Assembly: GCA_049650345.1 (NCBI GenBank)
Contig: JBARZY010000140.1
Span: 84,879-148,878 of the forward strand
DNA length: 64,000 nucleotides
Direction: 5' to 3'
DNA from: Glaciecola sp049650345
GTDB taxonomy: Bacteria; Pseudomonadota; Gammaproteobacteria; Enterobacterales; Alteromonadaceae
The position numbers and the translations under genes were made by a program. The notes beneath the pieces are model-generated. The model saw only the letters and a list, made by a program, of their open reading frames with translations. It was not told where the DNA came from and did no database searches. Position 1 is the first letter of the stretch; each line of letters starts with the position of its first letter. Positions 34,510 through 43,981 of this stretch are shown piece after piece.

Positions 34510-35574
34510 GTGAAAAGAAGTAACATTATTAGAACTATTTTTATGATGATGCTAGTTGCGGCAAATTCTGCCCATAGCAACGAATCAAACGAGTCATTTT
34601 TAGCACCCTTAGTGCAAGAATCTTTATTGCTTGATATTGCTTCAAGCAATAACACTGCTGTGGTGGTGGGTGAGCGCGGTCATATTCTTGTATCGCGAGC
34701 TCCTGACGCTACTAACCTTGAATCATTCACACAGGTTATCGCACCTGTGACGACTACGCTTACGGCGGTAGCAACGTACAATGATATCATGTGGTCGGTG
34801 GGTCATGATGCCACTATTCTTAAGTCGTCAAATAATGGCGAAACATGGCAGTTAATGCAGCAGGCGCCTGAGCTGGACCGTCCGCTCCTCGATGTCCATT
34901 TTTATGACGAAAATGAAGGCTTAGCCGTGGGTGCTTATGGTTTGTTTTACCGAAGCATTGATGGCGGTGAATCATGGGTTAAAGAAGCACATCCTTCTGT
35001 GTTGTCAGACGACGACAAAGACTATCTTGAAAGCATTAAAGATGATGAAGCTTTTTATCTTGAAGAACTTTCTTATATTTCTCCACATTTTAATAAATTA
35101 AGTGTTACCGGCGACACCACTTATTTGTCAGGTGAAGCAGGACTTGTAGCTTACAGTACAGATCGAGGCAAAAGTTGGACTCGTTATGATATTGATTATA
35201 TGGGGTCTTTTTTTGATGCCATAGAACTTCCTTCACAGCGAGTGCTTGCCGTCGGCTTACGAGGCAATATTTTTCTATATAATAATGACGAATGGCAACG
35301 CCTTGAGAGCTGTGTAACCACTACGCTGAATGCGATTATACCCAGCGATAATATGGCCTATATCAGTGGCAACAATGGTGTGCTACTAACGATTGATTAC
35401 AATAACTTGGATGAGTTGACCTTCGGTGCTGAAAATAGTGAAGGTTGTCGCACACATGCAGCTCTGCAAAAAGTCGATTCCAACATTTCTGATGCCATTT
35501 TAAACGCTTCTATCAACAATAACCACATCATTGCCGTCACTGCAGGTGGTCTAACATCAGTGAGGGTTAAGTAA
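34510..35574 (+). CDS. YCF48-like beta-propeller protein (BNR-type repeats)
   Basis: A 354-residue exported protein with the fold of the plant and cyanobacterial photosystem II assembly factor Ycf48/HCF136, but of unknown role here. A signal peptide (MMMLVAANSAHSNE) is followed by repeated blades with the Asp-box-like pattern: SSNNGETWQ, SIDGGESWVK and STDRGKSWTR near residues 117, 157 and 228. The start is GTG at 34510, with no strong Shine-Dalgarno. Its stop is one base before the RND gene start. In this cluster type the protein is likely a periplasmic partner of the RND exporter. Confidence 0.8.
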   Translation: MKRSNIIRTIFMMMLVAANSAHSNESNESFLAPLVQESLLLDIASSNNTAVVVGERGHILVSRAPDATNLESFTQVIAPVTTTLTAVATYNDIMWSVGHDATILKSSNNGETWQLMQQAPELDRPLLDVHFYDENEGLAVGAYGLFYRSIDGGESWVKEAHPSVLSDDDKDYLESIKDDEAFYLEELSYISPHFNKLSVTGDTTYLSGEAGLVAYSTDRGKSWTRYDIDYMGSFFDAIELPSQRVLAVGLRGNIFLYNNDEWQRLESCVTTTLNAIIPSDNMAYISGNNGVLLTIDYNNLDELTFGAENSEGCRTHAALQKVDSNISDAILNASINNNHIIAVTAGGLTSVRVK

Positions 35575-35575
35575 T

Positions 35576-37894
35576 ATGAATGCACTTATTGATAATATAG
35601 AAAAATTAATTTTTAGAAACCGAATTGCGGTCATTTTAGTGTTCTTAGTCGCCACTATATATTTGGCGTATCAAGCGTCACTTTTAAAACTAGATGCCGG
35701 CTTTACCAAAAACATTCCTTTGAATCACGAATATATGCAAACTTACATGAAGCATAAGGAAAACTTCGGTGGGGCGAATAATATATTGGTATCGGTATGT
35801 GATAAGAACCAGACCATATTTAATAAACCTTTTTTTGACACCTTAAATAGCGTTCACGATCAGTTATTCTTTATTAATGGGGTAAACCGCTCGCTAGTAG
35901 TGTCTTTGTTTGCACCGTCAACACGATTCACCGAAATTGTAGAAGGCGGGTTTTCTGGCGGCCCAGTTATTCCTGCAGACTTTGATTCGTCAAATCCAGC
36001 AGCCCTTGAAGCAGTAAGAAAAAATATTGATAAAGCCGGTATTGTAGGGCGTCAAGTGTCGAATGATTTTCGATGTGCAATGGTTACTGCGCAGTTGCTT
36101 GATATTAACCCAGAAACCGGTGAGCCACTTGATACGCTAAAAATTGCCAATGAATTAGAGCAGCAGTTACGTGGTGAATTTGAAAACGACGATATTAGTA
36201 TACACATTATTGGTTTTGCCAAAATGATTGGTGACGTGGCGAATGGTGCAAAAGATGTGGTTATGTTCTTTGCTATCGCCATTGCCATTACTGCAATAAT
36301 GGTGTTTTTCTTTTGCCGCTCTGCCATGCTTACGTTTTTGCCGTTGGCATGTTCTGTTATAGCGGTTATTTGGCAACTTGGTTTACTTACTTTGTTTGGT
36401 TTCGGCATGGACCCCATGTCTATTTTGGTGCCTTTTTTAGTGTTTGCCATAGGCGTTAGCCACGGCGTGCAAATGATAAACGCCGTTGGTAAAAAGGCCG
36501 CTAATGGTATGGATGTTAAAGTGGCCTCGCAACATGCGTTCAGAACTCTGTTGATTCCTGGCGGTGTGGCATTGTTGTCAGACACCATTGGGTTTATGAC
36601 CTTATTGGTTATTGATATAGGTATTATCAAAGAACTTGCTATCACCGCTAGTATGGGTGTAGCAGTGATTATTCTTACCAACTTATTGCTATTGCCTGTG
36701 CTAATGTCGTTTGTAAAATTACCTGCTAATCATAAGCAACAGTACAACAAAAATGACACGATGGATGCCGTCTGGAATAAAGTCGCTAATTGCGCGTCAC
36801 CAAAAATGGCCATTGGCATTGTTGTGGTAACCGCTATATTGTTTGTTTGGGGTAGCCATCAAGCAAAATCGCTTAAAATTGGTGATTTACACGCTGGCGC
36901 ACCCGCACTTCACGAAGATTCTCGATACAATCAAGACACGTTTTTGATTACGGATAAGTTTGAAATTACCGTCGATTATATTTCTTTGATTGTGGAAACA
37001 AGTCCAGAAGCGTGCACTCGACACGATACTATGACCGGCATCGATGAATTCCAGTGGAAGATGCAGAATATACCGGGAGTCCAGTCGGCGATATCGTTAG
37101 CTTCTGTGGCCAAGCGAGTGAATGCTGGCTACAACGAAGGTAATCCCAAATGGCAGGTATTACCACGTAATCAATCTACTATGGTGCAAGCAGTATCCCG
37201 CGTACCTACATCGTCAGGCCTACTGAACGGTGACTGCTCTGTAATGCCTATTATTTTGTTTATGGAAGACCACAAAGCAGAAACCATTTCTGTTGTGGTA
37301 GATGCGGTAAAAAGAATACGTGAAGACTACCAAAGTGACGATATTTCAATACGGCTAGCGTCAGGACCAGTTGGGGTGATGGCTGCTACCAATGAGGCGG
37401 TAGACGCATCACAAGATCCAATGTTGTATTACGTATTTGGTGCCGTTATATTGCTATGCTTATTAAGCTTTAAATCGTTACGTGCAACCTTAGCGGTAGT
37501 GATACCTTTATATGTAGTGTCTATTTTAGCACAAGCCCTAATGACCTATTTGCAAATAGGCCTCACGGTGTCGACATTACCCGTTATTGCTTTAGGTGTG
37601 GGGATTGGTGTTGATTACGGGATTTATATTTTGTCTACCATGTCACAACGTCTGCGCGAAGGTGAGGACGTACGTTCAGCTTATTTAGCGGCATTAAAAG
37701 AACGTGGTAGTGCTGTGTTGTTTACTGGCATAACCTTAGCGATTGGCGTGAGTACGTGGGTATTCTCAAGCTTAAAATTCCAAATGGATATGGGAATATT
37801 ACTTACCTTTATGTTTGTGGTAAACATGCTTGGTGCAATAATTGTACTACCGGCTATCGCACGCTTGTTATGGTTTAAATCTGGCAAAAATTAA
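35576..37894 (+). CDS. RND-superfamily (MMPL/SSD-type) exporter
   Basis: A 772-residue inner-membrane protein of the hydrophobe-exporter branch of the RND superfamily (COG1033 type, related to MmpL and HpnN). The layout is duplicated: TM1 near residues 16-33, a periplasmic loop of about 190 residues, then five helices; TM7 near residue 420, a second loop of ~200 residues, then five helices ending near residue 765. The sterol-sensing-like segment FLVFAIGVSHGVQMINAV and the equivalent IALGVGIGVDYGIYILS carry the polar/Asp residues. It lacks a membrane-fusion protein and TolC nearby; the DUF1302/DUF1329/YCF48 proteins probably take that place. Cargo is likely a lipid or hydrophobic compound (inference). 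Confidence 0.85.
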   Translation: MNALIDNIEKLIFRNRIAVILVFLVATIYLAYQASLLKLDAGFTKNIPLNHEYMQTYMKHKENFGGANNILVSVCDKNQTIFNKPFFDTLNSVHDQLFFINGVNRSLVVSLFAPSTRFTEIVEGGFSGGPVIPADFDSSNPAALEAVRKNIDKAGIVGRQVSNDFRCAMVTAQLLDINPETGEPLDTLKIANELEQQLRGEFENDDISIHIIGFAKMIGDVANGAKDVVMFFAIAIAITAIMVFFFCRSAMLTFLPLACSVIAVIWQLGLLTLFGFGMDPMSILVPFLVFAIGVSHGVQMINAVGKKAANGMDVKVASQHAFRTLLIPGGVALLSDTIGFMTLLVIDIGIIKELAITASMGVAVIILTNLLLLPVLMSFVKLPANHKQQYNKNDTMDAVWNKVANCASPKMAIGIVVVTAILFVWGSHQAKSLKIGDLHAGAPALHEDSRYNQDTFLITDKFEITVDYISLIVETSPEACTRHDTMTGIDEFQWKMQNIPGVQSAISLASVAKRVNAGYNEGNPKWQVLPRNQSTMVQAVSRVPTSSGLLNGDCSVMPIILFMEDHKAETISVVVDAVKRIREDYQSDDISIRLASGPVGVMAATNEAVDASQDPMLYYVFGAVILLCLLSFKSLRATLAVVIPLYVVSILAQALMTYLQIGLTVSTLPVIALGVGIGVDYGIYILSTMSQRLREGEDVRSAYLAALKERGSAVLFTGITLAIGVSTWVFSSLKFQMDMGILLTFMFVVNMLGAIIVLPAIARLLWFKSGKN

Positions 37895-37910
37895 TTCTGA
37901 GTAGTTATGT

Positions 37911-37938
37911 AAAAAAAGGCCGTAATGGCCTTTTTTTT
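37911..37938 (+). terminator. Rho-independent terminator after the RND gene
   Basis: AAAAAAAGGCC (37911-37921) pairs with GGCCTTTTTTT (37927-37937) around a 5-base loop, with a run of eight T residues. It closes the DUF1302-to-RND cluster. Confidence 0.88.
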
Positions 37939-38078
37939 ATGCATAAAAGGTAACTGCTTATTCAGCTTGTAAAAAATAGGTTAATAAACACTGGTAAACC
38001 ATTAATATTTTTAGCAAAATGCCGATATGCATAAAGCAGAAGTATAATTTTTAACCTATTAAAAACGAGACAGTGTAT

Positions 38079-41000
38079 ATGTCGGTTACCCACCATCAGC
38101 ATTCAGTGTTATTAGAACGTGTTTTTTCGCTCATCAACGAAAAAGTTGATGCCAGTCATGCAACACAAGTCATGCAGTTTGGTAATTTATTACTAAAAAC
38201 AATGCCATTTGACGACGTTGACGGTCGCAGTGACAGTGATTTGTATGGCGCTATTTTGAGTTTGTGGCAATTACTACAAAAAAAACAAAACAATCAGCCT
38301 TCAATTAAAGTATTTAACCCTGAAATTGCCAAGCACGGTTGGCAATCATCTCATACGGTCATAGAGGTGATTGTTGATGACATGCCATTTTTGGTTGATT
38401 CTATTCGAATGGCGATTAATCGCTTTAATATTACCTCCCATTTGATATTGCATACTCCTATGCATTTTGTGCGTGATAACAAAGGTAAAGTACTGGAATT
38501 TATCGAAAACGATACAACAAAGAAAAATGCGACAAAAGAAACCGTATTTTTTATCGAAATTGATCGTCAATCACAAGCGAAAGATCTTCAAGCCTTAATG
38601 GACGAGCTGCGTTCGGTTGTAAGTGAAGTGTCGCTGTCTGTAACCGATTGGCAACCCATGCGCGATAAGCTAACAGCGTTAACAAAAAGTTTTGATAAAT
38701 CCAGTGCTCATGCGCCTAAATCAGTTCGCTCCCAAGGTAAAACCTTTCTAAATTGGCTAAATGATCATAACTTTACGCTAATGGGATACCGTTACTATGA
38801 TGTAAAAGCGATTGAGGGTGATCATCGTTGGTGTCCTCAGAATGATACTTCGCTAGGTTTGATGAAAAACTCAATCAGTGATAGAGACCGTTTGTTGTCG
38901 AATGTACCAGATAGCGCAAGAACTGAGGCATTAAGCAGTAACCCTTTGTTATTGACAAAAACCAATTCTAAATCACGTGTCCATCGTCCAGCATACATGG
39001 ATTACATTGGTATAAAAGTATTTGATAACAACGGTAACGTAGCCGGTGAACATCGTTTTGTTGGTTTATATTCGGCGTCATTTTATAACAGTAGCGCCAC
39101 AGACTTACCCATGCTGAAAGAAAAAATTGACCGAATGTGTTTACTCTCTGGATTCGAGAGGGGAACCCACGCTTATAAGGCATTTGTGAATATCGTGGAG
39201 ACTTATCCGCGAGACGAGCTTATTCAAACTGCCGATGAAGAACTTGCACAAATTATTCTGGGTATTTTCCAAATGCAAGAGCGCGGTATGTCAAAATTGT
39301 TTGTGCGCAAAGACATTTTTGGGCGCTTTTATTCGTGCATGGTTTATGTGCCCCGCGAGCGATACAACACACAACTTCGTCGAGAAACCCAAGCCTTATT
39401 AAAGCGCTCATTTAAAGCTGACGGAGATGTAGAGTTTAATACTTATTTCTCGGAGTCGGTGTATGCTCGTACACACTACATAGCTCGTGTATCCAATAAT
39501 AATTTTGAATTTGACGTGAATGAAATTGAGAAGAACTTGATTGAACTGACTAAAACATGGCAAGACAAATTAAATAGCAAAATTGTGCGCGCTTATGGTG
39601 AAGAAAATGGCAAAGCAATTGTTAAGAAATATGATAATGCGTTTTCTCGAAGCTACGCAGAGCAAAATTTACCCAGTGCTGCACTTGTGGATATTCAACG
39701 AATTGAAATGCTAAGCGAAGAGCAAAAATTAGATATTTTATTTTATCGACCCCAAGAAGAGAATGTTGACAGTAACATTGTTAAGTTAAAGCTGTATCAC
39801 AAAAATGAGCCTATTCATTTGTCGGATGTATTACCGATGCTTGAAAACTTTGGTTTGAGGGTAGTAGACGAAAGCCCATATAGAGTGACCAACGAGCAAG
39901 GCGAAATTAGCTGGGTAATGGACTTTTCTATGCTGTATAAGAAAAGCAGCACTTTTGATATGGAAAAGTCCCAAGAGTTGTTTCAAAACGCATTTTCAGA
40001 AACGTGGGCATCTGAGTTGGAAGACGACGGTTTCAACCGCCTGATTTTAGGTGCAGGTATTACCGGAAGGCGCGTAACAATAGTGCGAGCATATGCGAAG
40101 TACATGCGCCAAATAGGCTCATCATTTAGCCTTAATTATATCGCTAACACAATGGCCTGTTACCCAGATATCGCTAAGTTACTCATTGATTTGTTTAACC
40201 AAAAGTTCAATCCAAAACTGCGCCGTAACAAGACTAAGGCTGACGCTTTGCAAGAGTCTGTTTTGACCAAACTAGACAACGTGTCAAACTTGGATGACGA
40301 CCGTATTATTCGCCGCTACCTTGATTTAATAAACGCCACGTTACGTACCAATTTTTATCAGCTTGATGAAAAAGGTAGTCGTAAATCTTATGTGTCATTC
40401 AAAATGTTGCCGGCCGAAATACCTGACATGCCGCTACCACTGCCAAAATTTGAGATATTTGTATATTCACCGCGCGTGGAAGGTGTTCATTTACGCGGCG
40501 GCAAGGTTGCAAGGGGCGGTCTACGTTGGTCTGACAGAATGGAAGACTTCAGAACTGAGATCCTCGGTTTAGTTAAAGCACAGCAAGTAAAAAATACGGT
40601 TATTGTGCCAGTAGGCGCTAAAGGTGGCTTCGTATGTAAAAAGATGCCTGCCAATGCTAATCGTGCACAAATTCAAGCAGAAGGACAGGCATGCTACAAA
40701 ATATTTATTCGTAGCTTGCTCGATATTACTGACAACATCATTGAAGGTAAGTTAATTCACCCCAAAGACGTGGTTAGGTTAGATGAAGACGACCCTTATT
40801 TAGTGGTTGCTGCTGATAAAGGAACGGCGACGTTTTCAGATATCGCAAATGGTATTTCTGAAGAGTTTAACTTTTGGTTGGGCGATGCATTCGCGTCTGG
40901 CGGCAGCGTAGGTTATGACCATAAGAAAATGGGCATTACTGCACGAGGCGCTTGGGAATCGGTAAAACGTCATTTCAGAGAAATTGGTATAGATTGTCAA

Positions 41001-42917
41001 ACTACACCATTTACTTGCGTAGGGATTGGCGATATGTCGGGGGACGTGTTTGGCAACGGTATGTTGTTGTCAGAACAGACAAAAATTGTGTGTGCATTTA
41101 ACCATATGCACATATTCTTTGACCCTGATCCAGATCCGAAGTCGACCTACGAAGAAAGGCAGCGTTTGTTTGCCGACCCAAGTCTAAATTGGAGCGACTA
41201 CAACACCAAGCTTATTTCTAAGGGCGGCGGTATATTTAAACGTAGCGAAAAATCAATCAAGTTAAGTCCTGAGATGAAAAAGTGTTTAGGTACGCGCGCG
41301 CAAAGCATGACACCAAACGAGCTTATTCATAACGTGCTTAAAATGCCTGTTGATTTGATTTGGAATGGCGGTATTGGTACTTATATTAAAAGTAGCAAAG
41401 AATCTCACAGTGATGTTGGCGATAGAGCCAATGACATATTGCGTGTAGATGGCAAAGACGTAAAAGCAAAAATTGTAGGTGAGGGCGGTAACTTAGGCCT
41501 TACGCAACTTGGCAGAATAGAATATGCGGCTAATGGCGGCCGAGTTAACACCGATTTTATTGACAATGTGGGCGGCGTTGATTGTTCGGATAATGAAGTT
41601 AACATCAAAATTTTACTCAATACCCTTGTTAGTAATGGTGATTTAACGATAAAACAGCGTAATAATTTACTGTATGACATGACCGACGATGTAAGTGAAA
41701 TTGTGCTTCAAGATTGTTACCGTCAAACTCAGTCAATCTCAATTACTCAAATGATGGGCGTGAAGCAGTTAAAAGAGCAACTGCGTTTTATTCACACCTT
41801 AGAGCGTGAAGGCTCGCTTAATAGAGAGCTAGAGTTTATCCCGTCTGACGATGAAATATCTGAACGAGTGGCGACAGGACAAGGATTAACTAGACCAGAA
41901 CTTTCGGTGCTAATTGCCTACGGAAAAATGGTGTTAAAGGAAGAGTTAAATATAGCCAGTATTACAAATAATACATATTATGGACGCTACTTAATTGACG
42001 CGTTTCCACCCGTATTACGAAAAAAATATGCGCCACAGATGCAGGAGCACCCGTTGCGGAGTGAAATTATAGCAACAAAGTTAACCAATGAAGTGGTTAA
42101 CGATATGGGTCTTAATTTTGTGCATCGTTTACGAGAAGAGACTGGCGCTGACGTCACTCATATTTGCCAGGCATACTCTGTGGTTAAAGCTGTGTTTAAC
42201 ATGGGCTCATTATGGGAACAAGTAGAAAATTTAGACAACAAGATTGAATCTGATTTACAACTCGAGATTCTTGATGAAATGCGCAGAACGCTGCGTCGTT
42301 CAGTTAGATGGTTTATTCGTCATGGTGAACTCGATCTTGATATTAACGTTGCAATTGATAAGTACAAAGATGCGTTTAGTATCGTGAGCAACAACTTAAC
42401 TGATTATTTGGTCGAATCGGAAGTGAAGGAGGTTCAGGACCGCACTACGTATTTAGTTAAGGAGAATGTGCCCGAAACAACAGCACAACGTGTTGCCTCG
42501 CTCAGTAATTTATTCTCAAGTCTTGACCTTGCGCAAGTTGCAGAGACCGAAAACAGACCGGTAGAACTGGTAGCGCGGTTATATTATCAATTAGGGAATA
42601 AGCTCGAGTTACATTGGTTTTTGCAGCAAATTAATATGCAAGGTGTTTCTAATCACTGGCAAGCACTTGCGAGAGCTTCATATCGAGAAGAACTGGATTG
42701 GCAACAACGTGCTATCACAATTGTGTTATTAAACTCAGATAGCGACAGCAACGACGCCGATAATATGCTTAATCAGTGGATTGAGCAAAACCAGCTCAAA
42801 CTAACAAGGTGGCAGCATATGATGACCGAGTTTAAAACCTCTGATAATCACGAGTTTGCTAAGTTTTCTGTTGCTTTGCGTGAATTGATGCTGTTAAGTA
42901 TCAGCGCAAACCATTAA
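38079..42917 (+). CDS. NAD-specific glutamate dehydrogenase, large (180-kDa) class
   Basis: A 1612-residue NAD-dependent glutamate dehydrogenase of the large bacterial class, which oxidises glutamate to 2-oxoglutarate and ammonia (catabolic). A long N-terminal region with ACT-like segments (residues ~1-700) precedes the catalytic core. There the substrate-binding HLRGGKVARGGLRWSDR and KAQQVKNTVIVPVGAKGGF are seen near residues 800-860, and the dinucleotide-binding GIGDMSGDVFGNGML near 985. A helical C-terminal domain follows. ATG 38079 is preferred over GTG 38073, because ACGAGA at 38065-38070 sits 8 bases before it. A perfect TATAAT lies at 38043-38048. With astB it fits an amino-acid-catabolising lifestyle. 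Confidence 0.94.
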   Translation: MSVTHHQHSVLLERVFSLINEKVDASHATQVMQFGNLLLKTMPFDDVDGRSDSDLYGAILSLWQLLQKKQNNQPSIKVFNPEIAKHGWQSSHTVIEVIVDDMPFLVDSIRMAINRFNITSHLILHTPMHFVRDNKGKVLEFIENDTTKKNATKETVFFIEIDRQSQAKDLQALMDELRSVVSEVSLSVTDWQPMRDKLTALTKSFDKSSAHAPKSVRSQGKTFLNWLNDHNFTLMGYRYYDVKAIEGDHRWCPQNDTSLGLMKNSISDRDRLLSNVPDSARTEALSSNPLLLTKTNSKSRVHRPAYMDYIGIKVFDNNGNVAGEHRFVGLYSASFYNSSATDLPMLKEKIDRMCLLSGFERGTHAYKAFVNIVETYPRDELIQTADEELAQIILGIFQMQERGMSKLFVRKDIFGRFYSCMVYVPRERYNTQLRRETQALLKRSFKADGDVEFNTYFSESVYARTHYIARVSNNNFEFDVNEIEKNLIELTKTWQDKLNSKIVRAYGEENGKAIVKKYDNAFSRSYAEQNLPSAALVDIQRIEMLSEEQKLDILFYRPQEENVDSNIVKLKLYHKNEPIHLSDVLPMLENFGLRVVDESPYRVTNEQGEISWVMDFSMLYKKSSTFDMEKSQELFQNAFSETWASELEDDGFNRLILGAGITGRRVTIVRAYAKYMRQIGSSFSLNYIANTMACYPDIAKLLIDLFNQKFNPKLRRNKTKADALQESVLTKLDNVSNLDDDRIIRRYLDLINATLRTNFYQLDEKGSRKSYVSFKMLPAEIPDMPLPLPKFEIFVYSPRVEGVHLRGGKVARGGLRWSDRMEDFRTEILGLVKAQQVKNTVIVPVGAKGGFVCKKMPANANRAQIQAEGQACYKIFIRSLLDITDNIIEGKLIHPKDVVRLDEDDPYLVVAADKGTATFSDIANGISEEFNFWLGDAFASGGSVGYDHKKMGITARGAWESVKRHFREIGIDCQTTPFTCVGIGDMSGDVFGNGMLLSEQTKIVCAFNHMHIFFDPDPDPKSTYEERQRLFADPSLNWSDYNTKLISKGGGIFKRSEKSIKLSPEMKKCLGTRAQSMTPNELIHNVLKMPVDLIWNGGIGTYIKSSKESHSDVGDRANDILRVDGKDVKAKIVGEGGNLGLTQLGRIEYAANGGRVNTDFIDNVGGVDCSDNEVNIKILLNTLVSNGDLTIKQRNNLLYDMTDDVSEIVLQDCYRQTQSISITQMMGVKQLKEQLRFIHTLEREGSLNRELEFIPSDDEISERVATGQGLTRPELSVLIAYGKMVLKEELNIASITNNTYYGRYLIDAFPPVLRKKYAPQMQEHPLRSEIIATKLTNEVVNDMGLNFVHRLREETGADVTHICQAYSVVKAVFNMGSLWEQVENLDNKIESDLQLEILDEMRRTLRRSVRWFIRHGELDLDINVAIDKYKDAFSIVSNNLTDYLVESEVKEVQDRTTYLVKENVPETTAQRVASLSNLFSSLDLAQVAETENRPVELVARLYYQLGNKLELHWFLQQINMQGVSNHWQALARASYREELDWQQRAITIVLLNSDSDSNDADNMLNQWIEQNQLKLTRWQHMMTEFKTSDNHEFAKFSVALRELMLLSISANH

Positions 42918-42939
42918 ACTATAGCCCGTTCAAGTAAAC

Positions 42940-42962
42940 AGCCCTGCTTGCAGGGCTTTTTT
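42940..42962 (+). terminator. Rho-independent terminator after NAD-GDH
   Basis: AGCCCTG (42940-42946), loop CTTG, then CAGGGCT (42951-42957) with six T residues to 42962. It lies only 14 bases before the pyrD start. Confidence 0.88.
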
Positions 42963-42976
42963 GTGTCAGGAAAAAC

Positions 42977-43981
42977 GTGTACTCATTAATTCAAAAAGCT
43001 TTATTACTATGTGACCCAGAAAAAAGTCACGATTTGTCTATTAACTTTTTACGCCGTAGTCAGAATGGTTTGCTTAGTACTTTGTACTCGCAAACACTTG
43101 CCGCTAAGCCAGTAGAATGTTTTGGATTGCAGTTTCCGAATGCGATTGGATTAGCCGCGGGCCTCGATAAAAATGCAGAGTGCATAGACGCCTTTGCTGC
43201 CATGGGGTTTGGTTTTATTGAAGTAGGCACGACAACTCCTAGGCCCCAAGGTGGCAATGAAAAGCCTCGTTTATTTAGATTGCCAGAGCACAATGCCATC
43301 ATCAATCGAATGGGATTTAACAACAAAGGCGTTGACTATCTTGTTGAACAAGTCAAAAACAGTCAATATACCGGTGTTTTAGGCATTAATATTGGTAAAA
43401 ACAAAGATACACCTGAAACAAAGGCGCTTGATGACTACCTTATTTGTATGCGAAAAGTGTATGAGTATGCATCGTATATCACAATCAATATCTCGTCTCC
43501 AAACACACCCGGGTTGCGTAACCTCCAATATGGTGAAGCCTTAGACAGCTTACTTCAAGGCTTGAAAGCCAGCCAATCAGAATTAGCGCAACAACATAAT
43601 AAGTATGTGCCACTGTTAGTTAAAATAGCCCCCGATTTAGACGAAAACGAGATCACCCAAATCGCTACTTCTCTAATAAATGCGAAGATGGACGGCGTAA
43701 TTGCAACCAATACGACACTTGATAGAACCGCTGTGAAAGGGCATCAGCATGCCGATGAACCTGGAGGGTTAAGTGGAGCAGTGTTGTGTGATAAAAGCTT
43801 GACGGTAACTACGCAACTGGCAAAAGCGCTAGACGGAAAATTACCCATTGTTGGTGTTGGTGGTATTAGCAGCGCTAAAGACGCGCGTGATCGACTCGAT
43901 GCAGGCGCGTCGTTGTTGCAGGTATATTCAGGGTTTATATATCAAGGCCCACCATTAATAAAAGAGCTAGTGAATGTTTAA
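42977..43981 (+). CDS. pyrD: Dihydroorotate dehydrogenase (quinone), class 2
   Basis: A 334-residue membrane-associated FMN enzyme that oxidises dihydroorotate to orotate with quinone as acceptor (pyrimidine synthesis). The N-terminal amphipathic helices (~1-35) typical of class 2 are present. The FMN/substrate region has FPNAIGLAAGLDKN near residue 50; the catalytic base Ser174 lies in NISSPNTPGLR, which separates class 2 (Ser) from class 1 (Cys). The phosphate-binding VGVGGISSAKDA is near residue 295. Start is a GTG at 42977. It overlaps rlmKL by eight bases. Confidence 0.96.
   Translation: MYSLIQKALLLCDPEKSHDLSINFLRRSQNGLLSTLYSQTLAAKPVECFGLQFPNAIGLAAGLDKNAECIDAFAAMGFGFIEVGTTTPRPQGGNEKPRLFRLPEHNAIINRMGFNNKGVDYLVEQVKNSQYTGVLGINIGKNKDTPETKALDDYLICMRKVYEYASYITINISSPNTPGLRNLQYGEALDSLLQGLKASQSELAQQHNKYVPLLVKIAPDLDENEITQIATSLINAKMDGVIATNTTLDRTAVKGHQHADEPGGLSGAVLCDKSLTVTTQLAKALDGKLPIVGVGGISSAKDARDRLDAGASLLQVYSGFIYQGPPLIKELVNV

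Noticed and set aside
36052..36681. 209-codon frame opposite the RND exporter
   Set aside because: Antisense shadow of membrane helices; composition is that of complementary codons and no start signal is present.
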